From NCBI GenBank assembly GCA_934572465.1, contig CAKTLG010000014.1, positions 1 to 39,452 on the forward strand: a DNA stretch of 39,452 nt, given 5' to 3'. Below, in pieces: positions 31,427-39,361 of this stretch. The position numbers were made by a program, and so were the translations under genes. Positions within the stretch are counted from its first letter, which is position 1, and each line of letters starts with the position of its first letter. The stretch comes from an uncultured Oscillospiraceae bacterium. Its GTDB lineage: Bacteria; Bacillota; Clostridia; Oscillospirales; Oscillospiraceae. Below the pieces are notes generated by a model that saw nothing but the letters and a program-made list of their open reading frames with translations, ran no database searches and was not told the DNA's origin.

Positions 31427-32452
31427 ATGAAGATCATCGTCGATGCCATGGGCGGCGATTTTGCCCCCCTCGCCCCCGTCAAGGGCGCGCTGATGGCGCA
31501 TGAACAGTACGGCGTGGACATCGTCCTCACCGGCAGGACGGAGGAGATCCTCCGCGCGATGGAGCAGTGCGGCTGCAAGGAGCTGCCCTCCGGCGTGGAG
31601 ATCGTCAACGCCGCGGAGGTCGTCGAGATCTGCGACGATCCCGCCACCGCCTTCAAGCAGAAGAAGGACTCGTCTCTTACCGTGGGTCTCACCATGCTGC
31701 GCGACGGCGGGGCCGACGGCTTTGTCTGCGCGGGCAGCACGGGCGCGCTCCTCGCGGGCGCGACGCTCGTGGTCAAGCGCATCCGCGGCCTGCGCCGCGC
31801 GGCGCTCGCGCCCACCATCCCCACGGCGAAGGGCAAGGCGGTGCTCATCGACTGCGGCGCGAACGCCGAGTGTACGGTCGAGTACCTGCTGCAATTCGCG
31901 TATCTCGGCAGCTACTATGCGCAGAAGGTGCTGGGCATTGCAAGCCCGCGCGTGGGTCTTCTGAACATCGGCGCGGAGGAGAGCAAGGGCGACGAGCTGC
32001 GCCGCGAGACGTATCATAAGCTCAAGGAGGCCGGAGAGGCGGGCCACCTCAACTTCATCGGCAATATCGAGGCGAAGGAGGCCATGCTCGGCGAGTGCGA
32101 CGTGATCGTCGCCGACGGCTACAGCGGCAACATCATGCTCAAGACCGTCGAGGGCACGGGCAAGCTCCTTTCCATCAAGCTCAAGGAAATGCTCCTGCAC
32201 AGCGCGGGCACAAAGCTTGCCGCGCTGCTGCTCAAGGGTCAGCTTGCCGGCTTTAAAAAGCTGCTCGACGCCAACGAGGTCGGCGGCACGGCGCTGCTGG
32301 GCATCTCGAAGCCCGTTATCAAGGCGCACGGCAGCGCGAGCGAGCTGGGCTTCTGCAACGCGGTGCGTCAGGCGATGGAGGTCGCGCGCAGCGGCATCAT
32401 CGCCGATATCGAGCAGAATATCGACAAGATGCGCATTGGCAGGGACGCATAA
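31427..32452 (+). CDS. plsX: Phosphate acyltransferase PlsX
   Basis: A 341-residue enzyme that converts acyl-ACP and phosphate to acyl-phosphate, the acyl donor for PlsY in phospholipid synthesis. It starts IIVDAMGGDFAPLAPVKGA. It contains GADGFVCAGSTGALLAGATL, PTAKGKAVLIDCGANAE, GLLNIGAEESKGDELRRE, and DVIVADGYSGNIMLKTVEG, all standard PlsX blocks. AAGGAG lies inside the trmFO end, 5 bp before, so the gene is the last of the topA transcript. acpP follows but from its own promoter. No FapR-type operator is visible here. Confidence 0.97.
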   Translation: MKIIVDAMGGDFAPLAPVKGALMAHEQYGVDIVLTGRTEEILRAMEQCGCKELPSGVEIVNAAEVVEICDDPATAFKQKKDSSLTVGLTMLRDGGADGFVCAGSTGALLAGATLVVKRIRGLRRAALAPTIPTAKGKAVLIDCGANAECTVEYLLQFAYLGSYYAQKVLGIASPRVGLLNIGAEESKGDELRRETYHKLKEAGEAGHLNFIGNIEAKEAMLGECDVIVADGYSGNIMLKTVEGTGKLLSIKLKEMLLHSAGTKLAALLLKGQLAGFKKLLDANEVGGTALLGISKPVIKAHGSASELGFCNAVRQAMEVARSGIIADIEQNIDKMRIGRDA

Positions 32453-32485
32453 GGCCGCCAATGCCAAAAAGCGGCAAAAAGGGTA

Positions 32486-32514
32486 TTGACACGGCGGTGC
32501 CTTTGCCGTATCAT
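32486..32514 (+). promoter_or_regulatory. sigma-A promoter of acpP
   Basis: Perfect TTGACA (32486-32491), 17 bp, TATCAT (32509-32514), about 39 bp before the start codon. Confidence 0.88.
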
Positions 32515-32552
32515 TTGGAAGAACTAAATCCTTGAGAGGAAGGAAAAGACAC

Positions 32553-32798
32553 ATGAGTCCGGAAGAAATTTTCAAAACCATGCAGGATCTGATCGTTGAA
32601 CAGTTTGCCATCGACCCCGAGGAGGTCACGATGGCCAGCTCGTTCGAGGACGATCTCGGCGCCGATTCCGTGGATCTGGTCGAGCTGGTCATGGCCATGG
32701 AGGAGGAATTCGAGGTCGACGAGATTCCCGAGGAGGATCTGGTGGGTCTCAAGACCGTTGGCGACTGTGTGCGCTACCTGAGCGCGAAGCTCGGTTAA
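32553..32798 (+). CDS. acpP: Acyl carrier protein
   Basis: An 81-residue acidic ACP that carries growing fatty acyl chains on a phosphopantetheine arm. The arm attaches to Ser39 in [10 protein letters not shown]. The helix II sequence [20 protein letters not shown] is standard for fatty-acid ACPs. The ATG at 32553 with AGGAAGGA upstream gives normal length. It has its own strong promoter, as expected for one of the most abundant small proteins, and a GC-rich hairpin (about 32813-32835) follows, after which rnc is reached. Confidence 0.96.
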   Translation: MSPEEIFKTMQDLIVEQFAIDPEEVTMASSFEDDLGADSVDLVELVMAMEEEFEVDEIPEEDLVGLKTVGDCVRYLSAKLG

Positions 32799-32812
32799 AA
32801 AACGAAAGAGCC

Positions 32813-32840
32813 GCCCCGCCGTTGCGCGGGGCGTCCTTTT
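32813..32840 (+). terminator. Hairpin between acpP and rnc
   Basis: A GCCCCGC / GCGGGGC stem followed by TCCTTTTAT. Terminator or attenuator that likely leaves partial read-through into rnc, since no separate rnc promoter is seen. Confidence 0.6.
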
Positions 32841-32856
32841 ATCAGGAGGTGTCAGC

Positions 32857-33534
32857 ATGGAGGCGCTGGAACAGAGGCTGCAATACCAATTTAAGAATCA
32901 TGCGCTGCTCGAGGAGGCGCTGCGGCACAGCTCGTATGCCAACGAGCATCGCGGCGCGAACATTTTCAGCAACGAGCGGCTCGAATTTTTAGGCGACAGC
33001 GTGCTCGGCTTCGTCACGGCGGAGTACCTTTTCGCCAAGCATCCCACCGCGCCCGAGGGCGAGCTGACGCGCATCCGCGCGCTGCTCGTATGCGAGGACA
33101 GTCTGCACGAGGTCGCGCAGCGGCTGGATCTGGGCGCGTACCTCAAGCTTGGCAACGGCGAGGAGAGCTGCGGCGGCCGCACGCGTCCGTCCATTCTGGC
33201 CGACGCGACCGAGGCGGTCTTCGCGGCCGTCTATCTCGACGGCGGCATCGCCGCGGCGAGCGCGCTCATCCACCGCGTCCTGCTCGACACCGAGCGGGAG
33301 GACGTAGCCGAGGAGAAGCGCCGCGACTACAAGACGCTTTTGCAGGAGTTCGTCCAGCGCACGCCGAACCAGCAGCTTTCCTACCGCCTTTCCGGCGAGA
33401 GCGGGCCCGACCACGACAAGACCTTTTCCTTCGAGGTGCTGCTCAACGGCGAGAGCGTCGGCAGGGGAGAGGGCCGCAGCAAGAAGGAGGCCGAGCAGAT
33501 GGCGGCGAAGGCCGCGCTCGAGTCGCTGAAATGA
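32857..33534 (+). CDS. rnc: Ribonuclease III
   Basis: A 225-residue double-strand-specific RNase that processes rRNA and mRNA. The signature NERLEFLGDSVLG with Glu40 and Asp47 lies in the nuclease domain, and the second acidic pair is in LADATEAVFAAVYLDGG. A C-terminal double-stranded RNA-binding domain (about 153-225) shows YKTLLQEFVQ and the ending GEGRSKKEAEQMAAKAALESL. AGGAGGTG precedes the ATG. The plsX-acpP-rnc order is classical in Firmicutes; smc, often next, is absent here. Confidence 0.97.
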   Translation: MEALEQRLQYQFKNHALLEEALRHSSYANEHRGANIFSNERLEFLGDSVLGFVTAEYLFAKHPTAPEGELTRIRALLVCEDSLHEVAQRLDLGAYLKLGNGEESCGGRTRPSILADATEAVFAAVYLDGGIAAASALIHRVLLDTEREDVAEEKRRDYKTLLQEFVQRTPNQQLSYRLSGESGPDHDKTFSFEVLLNGESVGRGEGRSKKEAEQMAAKAALESLK

Positions 33535-33558
33535 TCCCCACGCGAAAGGAGAACGCTC

Positions 33559-34308
33559 ATGATCACCGACTGCTTTGACGATAAGACCGAGCCTGTTATC
33601 AGCCTGCGCGATTTTTACGGCGAGCAGAAGCACCTTGTCGAAAAGTGCCTGATCCTCTTTTCCCAAAAGATCTGCCAGCATTTGCTGGAAACCTGCCCCT
33701 GCGAGCGCATCGGCCTGATCGGCTCCTGCAACGGGAACATTCCCATCTACCGGCTGGAGCACAAGGGCGAGAAGATCGCCTTTTACCTCTCGGGCGTCGG
33801 CTCGGCGGCCGCCGCGTCGGAATGCTATGAGGCGAGCTGGATCACCGGCGCTTCAAAGTTCATCATGTTTGGCTCCTGCGGGAGCCTGAACAGAGAGGCG
33901 ACGAAGGGCAGGTTCATCGTCCCGACGGAGAGCTACCGCGGCGAGGGCTGCTCGTACTACTTTGCCGCGCCGTCCGACTACATTGCGATCGAAAACGCGC
34001 AGAAGCTCTCCGCCATTTTCACGGAGCTGGGCGTGCCGCACGTAACGGGCAGGGTCTGGACGACGGACGCCATGATCCGCGAAACGGCGGGGCTTGTCGC
34101 GCGCCGCAGGAGCGAGGGCTGCCTTGCCGTGGAGATGGAGCTTGCCGGCGTGCAGGCGGTGTGCAGCTTTTACGGCCTCCAATTGTATAATTTCCTCGAG
34201 GCGGGGGACGTGCTGGAGGAGAGCGGCTACGATGTGGCGGATCTCCGCGGCGCCAACCACGACCTTGGCAAGCTTTATATCGCGCTGGAGGCGGCGCTGC
34301 GGGTATGA
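33559..34308 (+). CDS. Nucleoside phosphorylase (PNP/UDP family)
   Basis: A 249-residue phosphorylase-superfamily protein that cleaves nucleosides with phosphate. It shows the family blocks: GVGSAAAASECYEASWITG near residue 80, FGSCGSLNREATKGRFIVP near 100-120, and the substrate block GRVWTTDAMIRET then CLAVEMELAGVQAVCSF near 190. The latter resembles uridine and purine nucleoside phosphorylases of the hexameric type. The substrate base cannot be fixed by eye. AAGGAG precedes the ATG. It lies 24 bp after rnc and is probably cotranscribed, then a strong terminator closes the unit. Confidence 0.88.
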   Translation: MITDCFDDKTEPVISLRDFYGEQKHLVEKCLILFSQKICQHLLETCPCERIGLIGSCNGNIPIYRLEHKGEKIAFYLSGVGSAAAASECYEASWITGASKFIMFGSCGSLNREATKGRFIVPTESYRGEGCSYYFAAPSDYIAIENAQKLSAIFTELGVPHVTGRVWTTDAMIRETAGLVARRRSEGCLAVEMELAGVQAVCSFYGLQLYNFLEAGDVLEESGYDVADLRGANHDLGKLYIALEAALRV

Positions 34309-34380
34309 CCCTCTTTGTGAGTATGCTCCCGCGCCGTGCCTGCTGCACGCTTATGTGCAACAAACGCAGAAAAACGAAAG

Positions 34381-34415
34381 AAAAAGCGCCGTGACATTCG
34401 TCACGGCGCTTTTTT
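34381..34415. terminator. Bidirectional terminator between phosphorylase and TauE-like genes
   Basis: An AAAAAGCGCCGTGA / TCACGGCGCTTTTTT stem, with A and T runs on both flanks, between convergent genes. Confidence 0.93.
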
Positions 34416-34793
34416 GCGCGCGTTCTTATCCTTTTTCGGCCTTTCCAGCAGGATCGACAGCCCCGCATACAGCAGGAACAGCCCGAAGGGCCTGCGCAGC
34501 GCGCCGCTGTCGAGCGTTGTGGTCAGCACCGCCGCGCCGATGGCGCAGAGCGTGCCGAGCGGCACGGCCGCACGCAGCGCTTCGCGATCGAGAAAGCCGT
34601 TTTTCCGGTGGGAGAAGAGAGAAACGCCCGCCGTCGGCAGGAAGTAGAGCAGATTGATCGCCTGCGCCGTCTGCTGCTCCACGCCGAAAAGGAGCGTCAT
34701 GCACAGGAGCAGCAGCGTCCCGCCGCCGATGCCCCAGGACGAGAGAATGCCCGTCAAAAGCCCGCACAGCGCGGGAAGGAACCATTCCGTCAC
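34401..34793 (-). CDS. Half-size TauE/SafE (TSUP) permease, second partner
   Basis: A 130-residue membrane protein with about four helices, roughly half a usual TauE/SafE transporter of about 250. It has the glycine-rich half-repeat start LLTGILSSWGIGGGTLLLLC and the mid-segment QTAQAINLLYFLPTAGVSLF. The GTG start at 34793 overlaps the stop of the upstream half gene (GTGA, 34790-34793), so the two are made together. Its 3' end overlaps the terminator stem. The longer frame up to 35126 is not a protein: it lies out of frame over the partner gene. The two halves presumably form one transporter for a sulfur oxyanion or organic anion; the substrate is unknown. Confidence 0.88.
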   Translation of the reverse strand: MTEWFLPALCGLLTGILSSWGIGGGTLLLLCMTLLFGVEQQTAQAINLLYFLPTAGVSLFSHRKNGFLDREALRAAVPLGTLCAIGAAVLTTTLDSGALRRPFGLFLLYAGLSILLERPKKDKNARKKAP

Positions 34794-35143
34794 AGCAGAT
34801 ACCTCGCCGCGCCATAGAGCAGGAACAGCGCGAAAATGCGCTTGAGCCACACGTTCGGCACGCTTTTGAAAAGCTTCCCGCCGATCCAGCCGCCGACGAG
34901 CCCGCCGGCAAGATACGGCAGCGCCTCCATAAGCGGCAGCGCGCCGCGCAGGGCGTATACCGCCGCCGACACCAGGCAGAACGGCAGGATGACGGCGACG
35001 CAGGTGGCGAACGCCGCCTTGTCCGCAAGCCCCGCCCAGGCGCGCAGCAGATAGACGAGCGGGATGCCCCCGCCCCCGCCGAACAGCCCGTTCACCGCTC
35101 CCGCGATCGCGCCTGCGACGCGGCATTTCGTTGCTTTTTGCAT
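34790..35143 (-). CDS. Half-size TauE/SafE (TSUP) permease, first partner
   Basis: A 117-residue membrane protein with about four helices. The TSUP half-repeat signature GAVNGLFGGGGGIPLVYLL is at residues 16-34. KAAFATCVAVILPFCLVSAAVY and GLVGGWIGGKLFKSVPNVWLKRIFAL follow as in normal N-terminal halves. AGGAGGC stands right before the ATG at 35143. The partner half begins within its stop codon. The pair could be an ancestral split form or a split of a full-length gene; both stops and starts look clean, which favours real separate subunits over a frameshift. Confidence 0.88.
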   Translation of the reverse strand: MQKATKCRVAGAIAGAVNGLFGGGGGIPLVYLLRAWAGLADKAAFATCVAVILPFCLVSAAVYALRGALPLMEALPYLAGGLVGGWIGGKLFKSVPNVWLKRIFALFLLYGAARYLL

Positions 35144-35186
35144 AACGCCTCCTAAGTAGTCTGCGCCCGCGGGCGCAGAGGGTGCT

Positions 35187-35375
35187 TTACTGCTTCTTGA
35201 AGCTCTGGCAGTCGGTGCACTGATCCATGGTGGGGTTGGCTTCGTGGGTGCCGACCTGAATGGCGTTCAGACCGCAGTACTGGGCGTCCTTGCAGTGGTT
35301 GGCGCAGTTGGTCACGGCGCAGCGGATGGAGGTGTTGGGCGTGCAGGTGCAGCCGTTATTGGTATGATCGGTCAT
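35187..35375 (-). CDS. DUF1540 domain cysteine-rich protein
   Basis: A 62-residue protein with eight cysteines in a pattern typical of DUF1540: SIRCAVTNCANHCKDAQYC in the middle and CTDCQSFKK at the end. Such proteins are common in Clostridia and probably bind a metal; function unknown. GGAGG lies 8-9 bases before the ATG. It sits alone between the TauE pair and trkH. A CG-rich palindrome at 35161-35178 follows its stop, without a T-run, and separates it from the TauE pair. Confidence 0.9.
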   Translation of the reverse strand: MTDHTNNGCTCTPNTSIRCAVTNCANHCKDAQYCGLNAIQVGTHEANPTMDQCTDCQSFKKQ

Positions 35376-35472
35376 GTGGATCGTCCTCCTGAAAAAAGTA
35401 TTGGCGTTTTGCCGCGCTTAGTTTGCGCGCCTTTTGCGCCGATATGCGGCCGGACCGGAATTTTCCAAAAAG

Positions 35473-35500
35473 AGACCGCTTTGCTTTTGCAAAGCGGTCT
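35473..35500 (-). terminator. Terminator of the yihY-trkA-trkH transcript
   Basis: A 12-bp perfect stem (35473-35484 with 35489-35500), followed on the minus strand by CTTTTT, 11 bp behind the trkH stop. Confidence 0.92.
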
Positions 35501-35511
35501 TGTCTTTTGCG

Positions 35512-36954
35512 TTATTTTCTGCGCCATACGCTCGGCATCAGCAGCACCAGCAGCGGCATGATCTCAAGGCGTCCCAGCAGCATCAGCGCGCTCATTGTGA
35601 CCTTGCTGAAGCCGGAGAGAAAGCCGAAGTTGCACGTCGGCCCGACTGCGCCAAGTCCCGGCCCGACATTGCTGATTGCTGTAAGCGAGGCGGTGAACGC
35701 GGCGGTAAAATCGAGCTCGTCGAGCGAGAGGATCAGCGCGCCGCACAGCAGCAGAAGAATGTAGACAAAGAAGAAAACGGAAGCGGAGGAAACCGTCTCC
35801 TCGGTGACGCGCTGTCCGTCCAGCGTGATGGGGCGCACCTCGCGCGAATGCATGATGCGCCGCAGATCGCGCTTGAGCGTTTTGAACAGCAGCACGATGC
35901 GCGAGACTTTGATGCCGCCGCTCGTCGAGCCTGCGCAGCCGCCGGAGAACATCACCAGCACCAGAATGCAGCGGCAGAAGTGCGGCCAGAGGTCAAAGTC
36001 CTCCGTGCAGAAGCCCGTGGTGGAGATGAGCGTTACGACCTGAAACGCCGCGTGCTCAAGGGCTGAGCCGAAGCCGCGCCCCGTTTTTGCGATAAGGTCG
36101 ATCGTGATGAGCGCCGTAGCGCCGGTGACGATCGCAGCGTATACGCGCAGCTCCTCGCTCTTCAGCGCCTCGCGCAGCCGCCCGGTCGCCGCGTGGTAGA
36201 TCAGCGTAAAATTGATGGCGGCGGCGAGCATGAACAGGATCAAAAGCCAGTTGATGAGCGAGGAATGGTAAAACGCGATGCTGTTGTCGCGGATGGAAAA
36301 GCCGCCGGTGGAGATGGTCGTAAGCGAGGTGGTCACCGCATCGAACCACGGCACGCCGGCGATACGCAGCAGCACGGCCTCGGCGGCGGTGAGCACGATG
36401 TAGATGCGGTAGAGGATGCGCGCGGTCTCGCTCGTTTTGGGGCGCAGCTTGGTGGAGATGGGACCGGGGGATTCGGCTTTCATCAGGTTGACGCTGCCCT
36501 CGCTGAGCTTCGGCAGCAGCGCCAGCATCAGCACAAGGATGCCCATGCCGCCCATCCACTGCGTCAGCGCGCGCCAGAGCTGGATGCCGCGCGTGAGCGA
36601 GGCGGGGGAGGCGAAGATGGTCGCGCCGGTCGTCGTCAGGCCGGAAACAGTCTCAAAATAGGCGTCTACATAGCCGCAGCTGCCGCTGAGCCAGTACGGC
36701 AGCGCGCCGAACAGCCCCAGCGCGATCCAGCACAGCGCTACGCAGGCAAAGCCGTCGCGCGTTTGCAGCCGGTGGTCGGAGGGACGGATGAGCGCCAGCA
36801 GCCCGCCGACGCCGCCGCAGACGGCAACGGAGCGGAGAAAGGCCGGTACGTCCGGACTGCCGCACACGAGCGCGTACAGCAGCGGCACGAGCATGCACAG
36901 CGCCTCGATGCAGAGGATGACGCCGACGAGCCGGAGGATAAGCTTTTGATTCAT
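35512..36954 (-). CDS. trkH: Potassium uptake channel subunit TrkH
   Basis: A 480-residue K+ transporter subunit of the TrkH/KtrB family. It has four membrane-pore-membrane repeats with the selectivity glycines visible in SGLTTTGATIF, TTISTGGFS, TLISTTGFC and TAISNVGPGL. The intramembrane loop in the third repeat carries GGCAGSTSGGIK. The length suits TrkH more than KtrB (about 450). It follows trkA by 26 bp on the same strand and ends the transcript at the terminator behind it. Together they import potassium, gated by nucleotide binding on TrkA. Confidence 0.96.
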   Translation of the reverse strand: MNQKLILRLVGVILCIEALCMLVPLLYALVCGSPDVPAFLRSVAVCGGVGGLLALIRPSDHRLQTRDGFACVALCWIALGLFGALPYWLSGSCGYVDAYFETVSGLTTTGATIFASPASLTRGIQLWRALTQWMGGMGILVLMLALLPKLSEGSVNLMKAESPGPISTKLRPKTSETARILYRIYIVLTAAEAVLLRIAGVPWFDAVTTSLTTISTGGFSIRDNSIAFYHSSLINWLLILFMLAAAINFTLIYHAATGRLREALKSEELRVYAAIVTGATALITIDLIAKTGRGFGSALEHAAFQVVTLISTTGFCTEDFDLWPHFCRCILVLVMFSGGCAGSTSGGIKVSRIVLLFKTLKRDLRRIMHSREVRPITLDGQRVTEETVSSASVFFFVYILLLLCGALILSLDELDFTAAFTASLTAISNVGPGLGAVGPTCNFGFLSGFSKVTMSALMLLGRLEIMPLLVLLMPSVWRRK

Positions 36955-36980
36955 AGTGCCTTCTTTCGTTCAACGGGGGA

Positions 36981-38336
36981 TCAGCCGAGAATGTCGTTGA
37001 GATCCTGCAAAAAGAGCTTCTTCGCCACCACGATCACGCGGTCGCCCGCGTGGATCTGTGACTGGCCGTTGGGGATCTCCACCTTGCCGTTGTGCACGAT
37101 GGCGGCAACGAGCAGCCCCTCGCGGAAGCGCAGATCGCTGAGCGGATGGTCGAGAAAGTGCGTGGCGGCCGTCGCGGTGAACTCCACCGCCTCGATCGCG
37201 CCGCCGAGGATGTTGTGCAGGCTCTCCACGGCGCTGCCCTGCGAATTGGCGAGGCCGCGGACATAGCTGGAGATCTGGCTTGCGATGATGGCCTTGGGCG
37301 AGATCACGGTATCGAGCCCCGTCAGGCTCACGATGTCGAGATACCCCAGACGCGACATCTTCGGCGCGACCTTCTTCACGCCGTAGCGCTTGGCCGTGAG
37401 CGCCATGAGGAGGTTCTCCTCGTCGCGGTCGGTCACGGAAACAAAGGCGTCGCAGTGGAAGATGCCCTCGGATTCAAGCAGATCGTGGTCGGTGCCGTCG
37501 CCCTGAATGATCGAGGCGCGCGGCAGCTTTTCCGCAAGCGTCAGGCACTTGGCCTCGTCCTTTTCCACGATCGTCACGTGCGTGCCAGCGTCGGCGAGCG
37601 CCCAGGCGAGGTAGAGCGCGATGCGGCTGCCGCCGAGGATGCTCACGCGGCGGATCGGCGCGGACGCGCGCCCCATCAGGCGCAGCGCGCGCGTCGTTTC
37701 GGTGGGCGTGCCGATGACGTACACGCGGTCGCCCGCGAGCGGGACGAACGAGCCGTTCGGCACGATGACCTCCTCGCCGCGCTTGGCGGCGCAGAGGAGG
37801 ATGCTGCTGGAGTTCTCGCGGTTGAAGTCGATAAGGGACCTGCCGACAAGGCTGTCGTTCGGCTCGGCCTGAAAGCCGATCATTTCCACAAGCCCGCGCG
37901 CAAAGGTCTCCACGCTGAAGGCGCTCGGCACGCGCAGGATGCGCGAGATCTCCTGCGCGGCGGAGTGCTCGGGGTTGATGATCATGTCAAGCCCGATCTC
38001 GCGGCGCAGGATCGGCGCGTCGCGGAAGTATTCGGGGTTGCGCACGCGCGCGACCGTGTGCTTCGCGCCGAGCTTTTTGGCCATCAGGCAGCAGATGAGG
38101 TTCACCTCGTCGTTTTCCGAAACGGCGATGAGAAGATCCGCCTCGCGCACGCCCGCCTGCAATAGAATGCTGGCGCTCGCGCCGTTGCCCTCCACGCACA
38201 TGACGTCGAGCATCGCGTCGGCATGGTCGAGCGCGGCGCTGCTCTGGTCCACGATGACGAGGTCGTGATCCTCGCCCGTCAGCTGCTCGGCAATGGCGTA
38301 GCCCACCTTGCCGAGCCCGACAATGATGATTTTCAT
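36981..38336 (-). CDS. trkA: Trk potassium uptake regulatory subunit TrkA
   Basis: A 451-residue cytoplasmic regulator with two RCK units. The first Rossmann fold starts IIVGLGKVGYAIAEQL (GxGxxG) with the acidic ribose contact VIVDQS. The second starts VSILGGSRIALYLAWAL and keeps VEKDEAKC. Each is followed by a TrkA-C domain (near 140-220 and 370-451). It binds NAD(H) or ATP/ADP and gates TrkH. The long double form pairs with TrkH, consistent with the neighbour gene. It starts 16 bp after the yihY stop, so the three genes are transcribed together. Confidence 0.96.
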   Translation of the reverse strand: MKIIIVGLGKVGYAIAEQLTGEDHDLVIVDQSSAALDHADAMLDVMCVEGNGASASILLQAGVREADLLIAVSENDEVNLICCLMAKKLGAKHTVARVRNPEYFRDAPILRREIGLDMIINPEHSAAQEISRILRVPSAFSVETFARGLVEMIGFQAEPNDSLVGRSLIDFNRENSSSILLCAAKRGEEVIVPNGSFVPLAGDRVYVIGTPTETTRALRLMGRASAPIRRVSILGGSRIALYLAWALADAGTHVTIVEKDEAKCLTLAEKLPRASIIQGDGTDHDLLESEGIFHCDAFVSVTDRDEENLLMALTAKRYGVKKVAPKMSRLGYLDIVSLTGLDTVISPKAIIASQISSYVRGLANSQGSAVESLHNILGGAIEAVEFTATAATHFLDHPLSDLRFREGLLVAAIVHNGKVEIPNGQSQIHAGDRVIVVAKKLFLQDLNDILG

Positions 38337-38352
38337 AGTGAAGCTTCTCCTG

Positions 38353-39189
38353 TTATGCTTTCTTTCGCAGCGTCATCAGGACGCTGTTGAATTCCGCGCC
38401 CATGATGAGCATCATGGCGGCGAGATACAGCCACAGCAGCAGCACGATCACCGCGCCGAGCGTGCCGTAGATCACCGAATAGCGCGCGATATTTTCCACG
38501 TAAAACGAAAAGAGGTAGGACAGCGCCAGCCACATTGCCAGCGACGCCGCCGCGCCGGGCCAGATGCGGCTCATCGTGCGCGACTCCTGCGCAAGACCGT
38601 ACATCAGCGCGATGGGGAAGAACACCACGCCGCCGAGCACGGCGAAGCGCAGATGCGACCACAGCTCGATGAAGCCGTCGCTCAGGGCGATATAGCCGGA
38701 AACGAAGCTCAGCACGCGCTCGCCCACAACGGACATGGCGATGGAAAGAATGATGATGAGGATGAGGCAGAGCGTGTAGAGCAGGAGCTTGAGCTGGTAG
38801 CGCAGAAAGTGCGTCGGTGCCTCGACGCCGTAGGCCTTGCGCACCGAGCTCATCAGCGCGCTTGCCGCGCGATAGGGAAAATAGATGGAAAAGATGAGCG
38901 AGAACCACAGAAGCTGGCGGCTCGAATCGCGGCTGACGTAGATAAGATACTGCTCGATGATGTCGAGCGCCTCCTGCGGCATGATCGTGTGCAGTGCGGT
39001 GAGCAGCTGGCTGATGTCGAGCGACATCATGCCGACGAGGTTGCTCAGAAAGATGAGCAGCGGGAACAGCGCAAACAGCAGATAATACGTCAGCGCCGCG
39101 CTGTCGCGGGCGACGCCGTGGTCGAAATACCGGCGCACAAGCTGATAAAGGCCGTTCAAAAAGCGGTGCTTTGCAAAGTACTGCTCCAC
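38353..39189 (-). CDS. YihY/BrkB family membrane protein
   Basis: A 278-residue inner-membrane protein of the YihY (formerly RNase BN) family. It has about six helices. The N-terminal block is RYFDHGVARDSAALTYYLLFALFPLLIFLSNL; the end has YGTLGAVIVLLLWLYLAAMMLIMGAEFN, the family's strongest signature. GTG at 39189 is the start, with GGAGGT 11 bases upstream. It precedes trkA and trkH in the same direction. Function is unsettled; the RNase BN name came from a mistaken assignment. Its repeated placement with other envelope genes suggests a transport or envelope role. Confidence 0.93.
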   Translation of the reverse strand: MEQYFAKHRFLNGLYQLVRRYFDHGVARDSAALTYYLLFALFPLLIFLSNLVGMMSLDISQLLTALHTIMPQEALDIIEQYLIYVSRDSSRQLLWFSLIFSIYFPYRAASALMSSVRKAYGVEAPTHFLRYQLKLLLYTLCLILIIILSIAMSVVGERVLSFVSGYIALSDGFIELWSHLRFAVLGGVVFFPIALMYGLAQESRTMSRIWPGAAASLAMWLALSYLFSFYVENIARYSVIYGTLGAVIVLLLWLYLAAMMLIMGAEFNSVLMTLRKKA

Positions 39190-39246
39190 GTCCGCCGCTC
39201 ACCTCCCGCGTCAAAATCACAGCGACCCATGCCGTTACAGCTCAAC

Positions 39247-39252
39247 AGTATA
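39247..39252 (-). promoter_or_regulatory. Extended -10 of the yihY-trkA-trkH operon
   Basis: Minus strand TATACT (39252-39247) preceded by TGC. The -35 region is weak (TTTCCT at 39275-39270), so the assignment is tentative. Confidence 0.5.
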
Positions 39253-39327
39253 GCACACGCGGCCGGAAAAGGAAAGAGGGAAGCGCGCGGCGCGTGAAGT
39301 TTTGGCGTTTTCCAGATGCAATAGGGG

Positions 39328-39356
39328 TTGACACGGAAAGGAAATGTGCATAATAT
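39328..39356 (+). promoter_or_regulatory. sigma-A promoter of the M-box transcript
   Basis: Perfect TTGACA (39328-39333), 17 bp, TAATAT (39351-39356), directly before the conserved RNA leader. Confidence 0.9.
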
Positions 39357-39361
39357 AGAAG

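Noticed and set aside
32453..32552. FapR operator before acpP
   Set aside because: No sequence close to the known FapR palindrome lies near the promoter.
34401..35126. A single 241-residue minus-strand protein covering both TauE halves
   Set aside because: Only its last 130 residues look like TauE. The first part is the wrong frame of the partner gene, whose own frame has a full signature and ribosome site.
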